Counted from the first letter of the stretch, positions 1 through 9,380 are shown. The stretch: DNA of 64,000 nucleotides from Micropterix aruncella (GCA_944548615.1 OX155973.1:19919734-19983733), one strand, 5' to 3'. The notes: a model not told the origin generated them from the letters alone. Numbers and translations: made by a program.

Positions 1-190
1 GCATTTTCTTAGTTCTCTTTTTCCTACGCGAAGACGCGCGACATTCAAAACTTTGATAGTGTCCTTTCAGACTAAAGATAACACCAAATTGAACATATTT
101 GGCTTTTCAATTGAAGATCATTGCTGTTCTGTATTTTTTTTATAATTATTAGACCTACCTGTTTAAAGTGGTCGGATAGGGATGCCTGAC

Positions 191-435
191 TATATGCTCG
201 TAACCAATCGAGAGACCGGAATAATCTGGTCGCAATTGGAAGCAAGGGCATTGGGTAACACTCCTGTCTATCTCGCGGTTAAGGCGTTGGCCTCTTGCGG
301 GCATGTGGCGGAGCTTGGCGGTGGATTGTTTTGTCCAAGTCTTCTGCGTTCACTTCACGGGAGAGAGAACGACTAATCGTTAAAACTTCCTGAGGTTACG
401 GGTTCGCCCGTTGTAGTTGACAACTCTATATATGC
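191..435 (+). mobile_element. Family U retroposon, 5'-truncated copy
   Basis: This is the 3' part of the GC-rich repeat described in full at 2636-3300. It reads through the modules accaatcgagagaccgg, ggcgttggcctcttgcgggc and gtgacgggttcgcccg-like sequence, and ends gttgacaactc. The 7-base word TATATGC occurs at 191-197 and again at 429-435, a plausible target duplication that fits a 5'-truncated retroposon. The 64-codon frame over 182-376 is a by-product of GC-rich repeat sequence and resembles no protein I know. Confidence 0.7.
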
Positions 436-1239
436 GTAGACCTATCAGGTAAAGGCTCGAGTTGACCATAAGTAAATAATGAAGAGGATGAGCATCAGAA
501 CATCCTTGTCCCACATCACTTACCGTTTTCAACACCTGATTCTTTGAACAGTCAATGCCAAATACTGTTACAATTGAAAATACTATATGTTTCATAGTTC
601 AGGGTAGCCTTTACTAAAAGTGTGCGAGGTGTATAGTCGGTTTTTCTAGCCGACAAACTCGAACAGAAAACATCGCTAGTGTGGCTTAACCCAAATACGG
701 GTCATTCGCATATTGAACGAGCATAGTTTAAACTGCACCACTAGTTACCATTAGTAATTTAGCGCATTTTTATTAAGTTACCGACAGTCATTTTATACTA
801 ATCTATAGGTAATTGGTTTAGTAATGATTTTTATTTATTATGTATTTCTTTTTAAGCTATTGCATAGCTTTTATCGCGGGCCTAGGTCAGCGCGGCGACC
901 GAATGAAGAAATTTCTTAACGATAATTAATAATTTTAAACTGATAATTACGTCTAAACGAGTGCTGCTTACGATTCGAAAAAAATATATGTTAAACAAGA
1001 ACATTTTCCTAATATTCTTAGCTTTGAATATTTTAGATTTTGTTTATATTACATAGTGTAATTAATTTGTGAAATTAGGTCTAACTGAACACAAAAACGA
1101 CTACTACGCAAATACTATCTGGCGTATTATTATGAAACCTGCACCATTTAAAAGATAATTTAATTATCTATCTTTTTATCTACGATTTTTTTCGAATACT
1201 CCGTTTTTTTGGCTTTATCGAATAAAAAAATCGTGCGCG
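436..1239. other. AT-rich DNA, no recognisable feature
   Basis: The stretch is AT-rich with scattered short frames only. I see no conserved protein motif, RNA gene or tandem repeat in it. Confidence 0.6.
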
Positions 1240-1333
1240 GCGCTCTATTGGAAGACGTTTAAATTATTCCGAATCATTTGCTTTCGCAGCCGCAAATGAT
1301 TCGGAATAATTTCAACGTTTTCCGATAGAGCGC
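1240..1333. repeat. Near-perfect 42-bp hairpin
   Basis: The arms 1240-1281 and 1292-1333 are reverse complements at 39 of 42 positions and are separated by a 10-base loop (tttcgcagcc). The stem starts GCGCTCTAT and ends at CATTTGC next to the loop. It could be a small MITE, a foldback tip, or a transcribed hairpin that gives small RNAs. The sequence alone does not decide between these. Confidence 0.75.
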
Positions 1334-1592
1334 AGATATCTGATATCAGAAAAAAATAAATAAATAAATAATTATAATTGCAAAGGTTGTTAAAAATGCT
1401 ATGCAATAGCTTTACCGCGGCAGTCCCCGAGTGCCACACGTATTTTTTTTTTTATTTAATAAGGAAAACACACAGTATGACATTGTATACAATATCACAA
1501 TATTTGATACATTCCAAAATATAAAACCGATGACGGATAATCTGTGTATTACAATTTTTTATTTATTTTAATACAAGTAAATTTTAGTAATT

Positions 1593-1886
1593 AAAAGACG
1601 GCCCGGTGGCATAGTGGTTAGGTCGCCTGATCTTACTTTGTAAGGTCCCGGGTTCGATTCCCGGCTGGGTCACCATTTTCCGTTGGGATCAAATTAATGG
1701 AATTGCATTTTCATTTCTGTCGATCGAATACAATAACAAGACACACTCTTACACACATGTTACACGCATACATACATATTAACACGTCACAGTAGGGTTG
1801 GTTGTAAGAAATTGTCATATGACAATAAACCCGCCCATTGTGAAATTTTCACAATAAAGAGTAGAAACAAACAAAACAAACAAATA
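1593..1886 (+). mobile_element. tRNA-derived SINE, full length
   Basis: The head resembles a tRNA. A box A match TGGCATAGTGG lies at 1607-1617 and a perfect box B GGTTCGATTCC at 1651-1661, so it carries an internal RNA polymerase III promoter. The acceptor strands GGCCCGG and CTGGGTC can pair with G-U wobbles. The anticodon arm is poor, so this is not a working tRNA. The unrelated body (tttccgttggga, then gtcgatcgaatac) recurs in a second copy at 4430-4741. The tail runs ggttggttgtaagaaattg, a hairpin, aataaagagtagaaacaaac. The word AGTAATT at 1586-1592 and 1887-1893 is a probable target duplication. Confidence 0.85.
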
Positions 1887-1987
1887 AGTAATTTGGTGCC
1901 CATTTATTAATACAAAAACATATGACATTTGAATTGAGAATTGTGTGCGTAAATGTATGTTTGCTGGAAGAGCAAAGAAAACGGTGG

Positions 1988-1991
<4 letters not shown>

Positions 1992-2023
<32 letters not shown>

Positions 2024-2034
2024 GAGAGAGAGAG
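1992..2034. repeat. (GT)n then (GA)n microsatellite
   Basis: About 13 GT units run directly into about 7 GA units. The frame encoding a His-Thr run on the other strand is an artefact of this repeat. Confidence 0.95.
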
Positions 2035-2044
2035 TATGAATATG

Positions 2045-2161
2045 AAATCAAAGACTATCGCGGTTGTCTGACATTATAAATAAAATAAAAACTATTTTTT
2101 CGGGTGGAATTTGTAACACCCGACGTTTCGGCGATGTTGCAACCACAGTTGTCCAGGGTAG
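2045..2161. mobile_element. Penelope-like element terminal fragment
   Basis: The modules aagactatcgcggttgt, cattataaata, cacccgacgtttcgg and gttgtccagggtagactg are those of the terminal repeat of the Penelope-like copy at 19703-20950. A short inverted counterpart (cagtctaccgtggacaac) resumes at 3483, after the U insertions. The original element end was therefore a head-to-head pair, as at 6491-6702. Confidence 0.75.
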
Positions 2162-2172
2162 ACTGACAACGG

Positions 2173-3471
2173 TAACTTGGGTTGTCGACTACAGCGGGCG
2201 AGCCCGTCACCTCAGGAAGTTTTACCGATTAGTCGTTCTATCTCCCTGGAGTGAGCGTAGAAGACTTGGGGACAAAACAGTCCACCATCTAGCTACGTCA
2301 CAAGCCCGTAAGAGGCCAACGCCTTAACCGCGAGATAGCCAGGAATGTTACCTGGCGGGCCGACACTCACGCCCTTACTTCCAATTGTGACCAGATTACT
2401 CCGGTCTCTCGATTGGTTACGAGTTCGAGGTCGCTTGCGCGGTCCTCTCCCTTACTAAGCGGTGAAACGGTGTATACCGAATCTATCGCGGACCACAGCG
2501 TCCTTTGCCCGGCTGTTCACCCAGGATCGGATGGCCGATGGTCGTATCAAGAGCAGTCGCCGTAAGGTCAGCAACCACCCCCGCTCTATAGGAAACAGTA
2601 CTGCTTCCAGACTCCCCCGACTGTTAGTGAGAGTGGGAGCTAATGGGCCCATGATGAGGTGGCCACGATGACCCATGTGTTCAGGGTCGGTCACACTCAC
2701 GGGTCAACACCCATCCGATGGCCTCCACGCATGGGGTGCGAACCTGGGTAGGACACTGGGTCAACCAGTCTCCCCTGGGAATCAAACCTCTGGCGCTCCT
2801 GGACGGTCTGCGCACCGAGCGGCGCAAGCCAATCGACTGCGCTCTCCGACTAACAGTCGGTGGAGTCTGGGAACTGTATTGTTTCCTATAGAGCGGGGGT
2901 GGTTGTCTACCTTACGGCGACTGCTCTTGAAATGACCATTGGCCATCCGATCCCGGTTCAGAGTCGGGCAAAGGACGCCTTGGTCCGCGATAGATTCGGT
3001 GCACACCGTTTCACCGCTTCGTAAGGGAGAGGACCGCGCAAGCGACCTCGAACTCGGAACCAATCGAGAGACCGGAGAAATCTGGTCACAATTGGAAGCA
3101 AGGGCGCGAGTGTCGGCCCGCCAGGTAACATACTGGCTATCTCGCGGTAAAGGCGTTGGCTTCTTGCGGGTTGTGGCGTAGCTAGACGTCGGATTTGTAA
3201 TGTCCAAAGTCTTCTACGCTCACTGCACGGTCGATAGAACGAAGAATCGTTAAAACGTACTGCGGTGACGGGTTCGCCCGTTGTGGTTGACATCTCAATA
3301 TGTTAGTGAGAGTGCACAGTCGATTGGCTTACGTCGCACGGTGCGCAGACCGTCCAGGAGCGCCAGATGTTTGATTCCCAGGGGAAACTGATCATAAGGC
3401 CAGAGTCCTACCCAGGCTCGCACTTCATGCGTGGAGGCCGTCGGATAGGTGTTGACCCGTGAGTGTGACCA
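2173..3471 (-). mobile_element. Family U copy (minus) interrupted by another U copy
   Basis: The outer copy is minus strand. Its 3' end is at about 2173 (ttgtcgactac, then gggcgagcccgtcacctcagg). It continues to 2635 and, after the inner insertion, resumes at 3315-3471. The word ACTGACAACGG at 2162-2172 and 3472-3482 flanks it as an 11-bp duplication of Penelope-like target sequence. Without the inner element and its duplication the copy is about 620 bp, close to full length. Frames in 2455-3293 on both strands are products of this repeat. Confidence 0.8.
2636..3300 (+). mobile_element. Family U retroposon, full-length reference copy
   Basis: This copy is bounded by a perfect 14-bp duplication, TGTTAGTGAGAGTG, at 2622-2635 and 3301-3314, which fixes its ends. 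It begins ggagctaatgggccc and ends gttgtggttgacatctcaat, 665 bp in all. Other copies share the same 5' start and are truncated at variable 5' points. Duplications elsewhere are 7, 11 and 13 bp. That pattern is typical of target-primed reverse transcription, so I read U as a non-LTR-type retroposon without its own enzyme. It is clearly GC-rich against the surroundings and has no poly(A) tail. I find no tRNA head and no protein motif in its frames. A stem-loop, acggg-ttcg-cccgt, lies near the 3' end. The family is unknown to me. Confidence 0.8.
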
Positions 3472-3482
3472 ACTGACAACGG

Positions 3483-3520
3483 CAGTCTACCGTGGACAAC
3501 GCCGTTTGCAATATCGCCTA
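3483..3520. mobile_element. Penelope-like element end, other half of split pair
   Basis: The sequence cagtctaccgtggacaac followed by gtttgcaatatcg is a decayed reverse complement of the element end at 2130-2161. It lies just past the 11-bp duplication of the outer U copy. Confidence 0.55.
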
Positions 3521-3539
3521 ACATGCTGTCGCCTATCTC

Positions 3540-3759
3540 CTTCCAAAACTGGTGGACAGGAAGCAGCTGCCCGCTGGGTGCCTCGCCTTAAGGTGTTGGC
3601 CTCTGACGGGCATGTCGGCTTAGCTAGACGATAGGTTTGTATTAGTCTCTAAGTCTCCTACGCTCACCCCACAGAAATAGAACGATCATTATCTTTAAAA
3701 CTTTCTGAGGTGATGGATTCGCCCGTTGTTGTTGACACCTCTAAGTGTGAGGTACTGCA
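3540..3759 (+). mobile_element. Family U 3' fragment
   Basis: This carries the U modules ggtgttggcctctgacgggc, aagtctcctacgctcacc, ctttctgaggtgatgg and ttcgcccgttg. It ends with the longer 3' variant gacacctctaagtgtgagg then tactgcag. The next U copy starts immediately after it. Confidence 0.7.
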
Positions 3760-4275
3760 GGGGAGCTAATGAGCCCAGTGCAGTTGGGCCATAGTGAGCC
3801 ATGTGTTAGGGTCAGCCCAACTCACAGGTAAGCACCCATCCGGTAGCCTCCACGCAGAAGTGCGAGCCCGGATAGGACTTTGTGCCTGCGGGCCAGTTCC
3901 CCTGAGAATCGATCTTCGGGAGTTTGCGCACAGTGCAGCGTCAGCCAATCGACTTGGCATTCCGACTGATAACCGGGGGCGTCTGGAAACGACTTTGTTT
4001 TCTATAGAGCGGGAGTGGTTGTTAACCTTACGGCAACCGCTCTTGAAACGACCAATCGGTAGTCCGCGAGAGATTCGGCACACACCAAATCACCGCTACG
4101 TAAGGGAGAGGACCGCGTAAGCGACCTCAAACCTGTAACCAGTCGGGAGGCCGTGACTGGAAGTAAGGGCACGAGTGTCGGCCCGCTTGGTGCACGCCCG
4201 ATATCTCGCGGTAAGGCGTCGGTCTCTTGGGCGAGTGGCGTAACTAGACAGTGAACTGTTTCATCCTTAATCCGG

Positions 4276-4778
4276 GTGTTAAACGTTCAATCTGGCATCA
4301 GTTCAGTCAGCGACCTTGATCATGAACTGACTGATAGACTGATAGAAATTATCAAAATGTTTGAAAATTCATCAATTCAGTCCATCAGTCAACGCAATAA
4401 ACGATCAGTTTCCCGTCAGTCTGAACAACGTTTGTTTGTTTCTACTCTTTATCGTGAAAATTTCACAATGGGTGGATTTATCATCATACGACAATTTCCT
4501 ACAATCAACCCACTGAAGTGTTTACATGTAGTGTTTGTATGTTGATGGACACCAATGAAGTGGTTATATGTGGGTTTGCGTGTACCGTCTAAGTGTGTGT
4601 CTTGTTATTGCATTCGATCGACAGAATTAAAATACAATTCCGTTAATTTTTCCCAACGGAAAATGGTGACCCAGCCGGGAATCGAACCCGGGACCTTACA
4701 ATGTAAGCTCTGGCGACCGAGCCACTATGCCACCAGGACTTCACGGACTGAACTGATGCCAGATTGAACGTGTAACAC
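4276..4778. mobile_element. Inverted-repeat-ended element carrying a SINE
   Basis: The 33-bp arms 4276-4308 and 4746-4778 are inverted repeats with one mismatch, 26 bp of it perfect (4283-4308 against 4746-4771). Between them are a segment rich in short palindromes (gaactgactgatagactg) and a complete minus-strand SINE. This looks like a small non-autonomous DNA element that received a SINE. I cannot fix its target duplication or superfamily. Confidence 0.65.
4430..4741 (-). mobile_element. tRNA-derived SINE, second copy
   Basis: On the minus strand this reads GGTGGCATAGTGG (box A) and GGTTCGATTCCCGG (box B), then the body and the tail ending in gagtagaaacaaaca. It matches the copy at 1593-1886 throughout, with scattered substitutions. 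The tail hairpin has decayed. Confidence 0.85.
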
Positions 4779-4999
4779 ACGTATGTGTCTTCTACACTCA
4801 TTACACCGCACGGGAGACGGAGCGATCAAATATCGTTAAAACTTCACGAGGTGAAGGGTTCACCTATTGTAGTCGACACATCCAAGTATGAGGTACTGCA
4901 GCGTAAGTCGAAGATGTGTTCAAATTAGAAAAACAAAAAGAAATAGGGCCTGAATTCTTCCGTTAGTAGATAAGAAGAGTAGCTAGTCGCATCAACCAG

Positions 5000-6062
5000 T
5001 CGGGGTGGGGGGGGGGCGGAGAAATCTGACCGAAACTGGAAGTAAGGGCACGAGGTCAGCCTCATGTTTGCACACCCGGTGTCTGGCGGTAAGGCTTTGG
5101 CTTCTTACGGGCGAGTAGCGTAACTAGACAGTGCACTGTTTCGTCTTAAGAGCCTTATTACAAAATAGCGTAGGTATTCTTTTAAAATGAGTTGAAAAAA
5201 TGAACGCATTTTTTTTTGGATGTAACTATAAAAGATAGGATAAATAAATAAATAAATAAATAAATAACTATTCAACCCTGGGAGAAAACCGCGGCACTGA
5301 GCGCTCTTCTCTTGCGCAAGCAAATATATACACAATTTCTAATTGTTTTTTGCTGTGTTTTCTCCTTTCTAATGACAATAATTTATATTATGTCGTATTG
5401 CTAAAAGAGTGAACTTTAATATAGTATAAGTATTATATAAGAATCTTATTTTATTTCTGAGAAAATTAGAATGATACAGGAAGATTTTTTTTTAATTTTG
5501 TGTAATTGTAAGTAATGTATACCTTGGATATGTGGTCAAAAATCGAAAAAATAAAGCCGTAGTGTACATCAAGAATACATGACGGACATAAAAAAAAATA
5601 GTATACGGTTTTCGTTGTAGTGATATTACTGTATTAAGGAGCTCAAAGTTTGCCTTCCGAGCGTTTTACGAATAACGACTTTCGGAAAATGGGCTGAATA
5701 AGTAAATAATATTCGTTATATCTAAAATTAAAGGCCGCTATGGTCAACATCAAGAAATGGTCCAGGTAATTCAGTAATTAAAGTTTGTAGAAATCTCTTC
5801 ATTTCTTGGAATTAGAACGCCAAAAATCCACTTTTCTTGCCTTTCTGGAAAAAATATGTGATAGGGCTCTTAAAGTCTTTTACGCTCACCTCACAGAACG
5901 ATCAATATCGTTAAAACTTCCGGAGGTGAAGGGTTCGCCTGTTGTAGTCAACATCTCCAAACGTGAGGTACTGTAGCGCCATATCGAAGATGTGTTTAAA
6001 TTAGAAAAACAAAAAGAAATAGGGCCTGAATCCTTCCTTTAGTAGATAACAAGAGTAGCTAT
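5000..6062 (+). mobile_element. Family U copy split by a TTAA element
   Basis: U sequence runs from about 5000 (accagtcggggtgg) to tgtttcgtc at 5145 and resumes at 5874 with agtcttttacgctcacc. It ends with the extended 3' tail found in the preceding copy, up to aagagtagct at about 6062. The two extended copies therefore lie in tandem, each broken by a different element. Confidence 0.75.
5146..5873. mobile_element. piggyBac-like non-autonomous element (TTAA target)
   Basis: TTAA occurs at 5146-5149 and 5870-5873, and the U sequence is continuous across the pair. The ends are inverted repeats: GAGCCTTATTACA on the left against GAGCCCTATCACA read inward from the right. TTAA duplication is diagnostic of the piggyBac superfamily. 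The 720-bp interior is AT-rich with an (AAAT)n tract at about 5238-5267 and has no transposase, so it is a MITE-like derivative. The TIR does not begin with the common CCC, which is the main reservation. Confidence 0.7.
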
Positions 6063-6490
6063 GTTCGTGTGACAGCGCATCGACGCGACTGCCACTCATC
6101 TACGTAAATATGAGGCAGCCTATTCCAACGCATCGCAGAATCAATGGAAATGATATTTCATATGAGTAATAGCAATAATTTAGAGTTACCTCCTCTCTTC
6201 GACGTAACACTGAAGCCATTTAGCATCACGTAATTCCGATTAACATAATGACAGTATATTAAACATTAAATCTTTTAGATGTCTTTGACGTTCAGCGATA
6301 GGATGAGTGGTGGGTGATGCGGCGATGCCCGCGGGTTCTACGTTCTGCTTAGATTATCATGTGTCAAATTCTAACTATAATAATGAACAAGTAAATATAT
6401 TAAAAAGAATAAAAAACATGACTACAGAAAGTGAACTATTGATAATTATTAATATTACGACTTTTTATGAAAAATTTATGGATTACGTAT
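6063..6490. other. No recognisable feature
   Basis: AT-rich sequence with one 71-codon frame (6307-6522) that runs into the Penelope-like end and has no known motif. Confidence 0.5.
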
Positions 6491-6702
6491 TTATAAAATC
6501 GAAGACTATCGCGGTTGTTTGAGATTATAAATAGGATAGAAACGAATTTGCCGCGTGAAATTTGTAGCATCCGACGTTTCGGTAACGTTGCAGCCGCCGT
6601 TGTCCAGGGTTACTGTCTACCCTGGACCACGGCGGCTGCAACGTCACCGAAACGTCGGGTGCTACAAATTTAACGCTGTAAATTTGTTTCTATCCTATTT
6701 AA
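6491..6702. mobile_element. Head-to-head pair of Penelope-like ends
   Basis: The left half (gactatcgcggttgtttg to gttgtccagggtta) and right half (ctaccctggaccacgg to tctatcctattt) are inverted copies of about 85 bp around a centre near 6615. Both match the terminal repeat of the Penelope-like copy at 19703-20950. Penelope-like elements are known to make terminal repeats in direct or inverted orientation, so this is probably a very short, 5'-truncated copy with an inverted repeat. Confidence 0.75.
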
Positions 6703-7215
6703 TAATAATAATAATAATAATAATTAAACGCTTTATTTGCTTAAACAAAATGGCGAGCTTATTGCCTAAAAGCAATATCTTACAGCTAACCTTAACCTAG
6801 TGGAATAATATGTTATGCGGTAAAAATAAACTAATAAATTAAATTTTAAACATTTAAATTCAGCAGGAAACAAAACAATAAATTTAAGAAAAAACAAACA
6901 ATATACCTATAATGACGCAGGGGACGCAATAGGGAGGAACAAATAGGGAAAAATAAGGAAAAGTTTATGAGCGTGGGTTCAAGTGTTCTTTGAGCCTGCG
7001 TTTGAAGCAAAACAAACTGGGTGCTATCCTTATACGCGCGTTAAAGCATTCCAGAGACGGGCTCCACGTACAGAGAAGGAGTTCGAGAAGAAATCACTAC
7101 TGTGACTAGGGATCGAGAGCAGTAGGTTGTCTTCAGATCTCAGAGGGCGCCCGTGAGAAGATAGAGGTTTGAACCTACTTATAAGATAGTTCGGAGCGGC
7201 CCTCTTTAGGATTCT
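6703..7215 (-). pseudogene. LINE A 3' end with RT C-terminus
   Basis: The minus strand over about 7213-6967 encodes the C-terminal tail of a Jockey/CR1-type reverse transcriptase protein: ILKRAAPNYLISRFKPLSSH, then SFSVRGARLWNAL. A frameshift follows, then IRIAPSLFCFKRRLKEHL and a stop. R-LWN-LP--IR--PSL--FK--LK is the usual end of such proteins. The 3' UTR includes ggttagctgtaagatattgc and ends in (ATT)n at 6702-6724. The element is 5'-truncated and abuts the Penelope-like pair on its left. The same family recurs at 27050-27637 and 35320-35650. Confidence 0.8.
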
Positions 7216-8320
7216 GATTTATAATGATTATGTATTTATCCATTAATATAGTTGTATATTCCCGGAATGTACTCAACCAGACCTTTCAATTGACACTAAA
7301 CACGATATATTTGTGTTAATTTATTGACACTTGGACACTTAGGCAAGTATTGTTTTTTATATATTTGGACAGTTTAGGTACCCAATGACACTCGTGATGA
7401 CAAAAGGATTCTCACAATAAGCATATGACATAACGAGACTACATAACGTTTCTAAAATTCATATAATAAAGGTTGTAACTTGTATATTAAAGACATCAAT
7501 GCACACTTCTAAATCGGAGTAAGCGTTTAGAAGTAATGCTGGAATAAAAAATCAGGGATTTATCATTAATACATACCGGATTTTTTCCGATTACAATTGC
7601 GTAGTTTTATAATTTATCAAAATGTTGAATTGGAATAAATTCGTAAAAACCCAAAACGGTTATTTAAAAATCGGTAATATTTTGTGGAGTGTAATATTTT
7701 AACTTTTTGTACAATTTATTTTGATAAATTAATATTCCAAATATTTATCGCCGTTACTAGTACCGGATTCGCCTACCGGATCTATTCCTGGCGGCCGTGA
7801 AGAAGAAGAACGAAAAAAACTAAACTGTCAAATGAAGAATATCAACAAGCACCGCGAAACACGGAGATTTATTTTAGAGACGCTGCTTTCTCCTTATAGG
7901 AGAGCAAGGGGTCGCGGAACGTACCCTATGATATTCGGGAGGACAAAACGATTCTAACAATACGACACACTTCTAAATCGGTTCAAGCGTTTAGAAGTTA
8001 TGGTGAAATTAAGAAACTAAAAACATACGTAGATGAATCCTGAACACATAACTTTCCTTTTTTGGACAGTCGTGTAAAAAGAGGCCTAAAATGCGGCAAC
8101 GCGGCAACGACGGTATTGCAACGGTAAAATGCAACGTCTACCTGACTGTCGGTCATTCTTTTTGAGTTATTTAATGCGAATTTATAGCCACGCTGAATTG
8201 AACGTCGATCTGTTTGTTTATATGTCTTTATAACCGTAAAATATTTGAAACAAATGGACCGATTTTGATGGGATTTTTCCTGAATAAAGCTTGCCATTTT
8301 TCATCTCCTATATGGCGAAA
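7216..8320. repeat. AT-rich DNA with pieces of dispersed family D
   Basis: Two parts, about 7255-7480 and 7915-8085, match stretches at 31330-31500, 34121-34345 and 46625-46850. Shared words include cacgatatatttgtg, gacactcgtgatgac, cttctaaatcgg and gcgtttagaagttatgg. The family has no recognisable coding sequence and I could not find its ends. The rest of the stretch shows nothing. Confidence 0.55.
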
Positions 8321-8321
8321 T

Positions 8322-9380
8322 CGGTCCAATGGCTCCAGATTTATAGACGGAAAACTGTGTTGAAAAAATTCTTGAGGAACGTCTTTCCTTCTTTACTTTT
8401 GCTAATATGGAAATATTTATGTTCCATATTATATCCCATATTCATGTCCCACTTCACCCTCCTATCTCAAGGAGAATTTTCACCCTTTGGGAGGCCACGG
8501 ACTTCCACTTCGATCAAGCCGGGATAACACACTCGCCATTCCGATACATCATTCTTCTGTTTACACGCACTCTTTTACAGTCCATTCTGCTCGTTTATGG
8601 AATCAGCTCCCTCACTCTATCAGGCATGCACCTTCGCTGCATACTTTCAAAAAGTTGTTGAAGAAACATATATTTTTACACAGCCACTAACCAAATACCT
8701 CACCTTGTCCTCTCCTTTATCCTTCCCTGGGCAACCTTAGAATAAGTTAATGACGTATTTTTGTATAAGTTTATTTAAAATTTAACTTTACTACTTCTGT
8801 GTGTATTGTACTGTGAAAATTAGGAATTATTTTATCAAATGGTGACTGTTGGTGTGATAAATTGTCTTTTTTATAAAACTATTGTAATATTCATTAAGTT
8901 ATGTTTTTATAGCACAATAAAGTTATTCTATTCTATTCTATTGTTTATAGACTCCTCTCAGTATCTCAAAAAGCTTTATATAAATAACGGTCACATCTAG
9001 TTTCTAGTAGGTAGTCTAAGTTTAAAATTACAGTAAAGAAATTGATGCAAAACCGAGTCATTATGAATTCTATGGGTGCTATATGTTTCCGGGTTGTCTA
9101 AATCTTTGAGAAAAACTGATATGATCAGTATCAGAGTTATAGACGAAAAACTGATTCGATCTTTGAGATGCGTCTTTCCTTCCTTACTTTTGCAAAAATG
9201 GAAATATCCTTGTTCGTAGACTCCTCTCATTATTTCAAAAAGCTCAAACTAGAAAACAATGGCCACATCTAGTATCTAGTCACGGTTTGAAATGTCAGAA
9301 AAGAAATTGAAGTGAAACCGAGTCGATTATGAATTCTATGGATGCTATTTGTTTCCGGGTTATCTAAATCCGCGAATCTG
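8322..9380. repeat. Two-unit tandem repeat (~270 bp) split by a LINE
   Basis: Unit 1 is 8322-8426 plus 8942-9105 and unit 2 is about 9113-9380. Shared words are tatagacg(g/a)aaaactg, cgtctttccttc, atagactcctctca, aaaccgagtc and tatgaattctatgg. LINE B (8427-8941) sits exactly inside unit 1 after ggaaatatttatgtt, so it arrived after the duplication or into one unit only. Confidence 0.7.
8427..8941 (+). pseudogene. LINE B 3' end with RT C-terminus
   Basis: The frame to the stop at about 8690 ends SVYTHSFTVHSARLWNQLPH, then SIRHAPSLHTFKKLLKKHIF. This is the typical C-terminal tail of a Jockey/CR1-like LINE ORF2. Upstream, HPLGGHGLPLRSSRDN is the segment that usually precedes it. About 250 bp of 3' UTR follows and ends caataaagttattctattct, a pentanucleotide tail. 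Everything 5' of the C-terminus is missing, as expected after incomplete reverse transcription. Confidence 0.8.

Larger units (their letters stand above)
3760..4990 (+). mobile_element. Family U copy, extended 3' subfamily, interrupted
   Basis: The copy starts with the family's 5' end (gggagctaatgagcc) and runs to about 4272. It resumes at about 4780 with gtcttctacactcatt and ends with gtgaggtactgcagcg. A further ~80 bp (gatgtgttcaaattag, then gggcctgaattcttcc) is shared with the copy ending at 6062. The interruption is the palindrome-ended element at 4276-4778. Long frames at 3766-4120 are repeat products. Confidence 0.75.

Noticed and set aside
1600..1672. tRNA gene
   Set aside because: Boxes A and B are good, but the anticodon arm is poor. 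The sequence is fused to a SINE body and recurs in a second dispersed copy, so it is a SINE head.
1815..2051. 78-codon ORF with a His-Thr run
   Set aside because: It is the translation of the GT microsatellite and SINE tail.
2175..3295. A single 1.1-kb foldback transposon
   Set aside because: A 14-bp target duplication shows it is one U copy inserted in another of opposite orientation.
2455..4120. Several 80-140 codon ORFs on both strands as host genes
   Set aside because: They lie wholly inside family U, open simultaneously on both strands because of GC content, and are not conserved in frame between copies.
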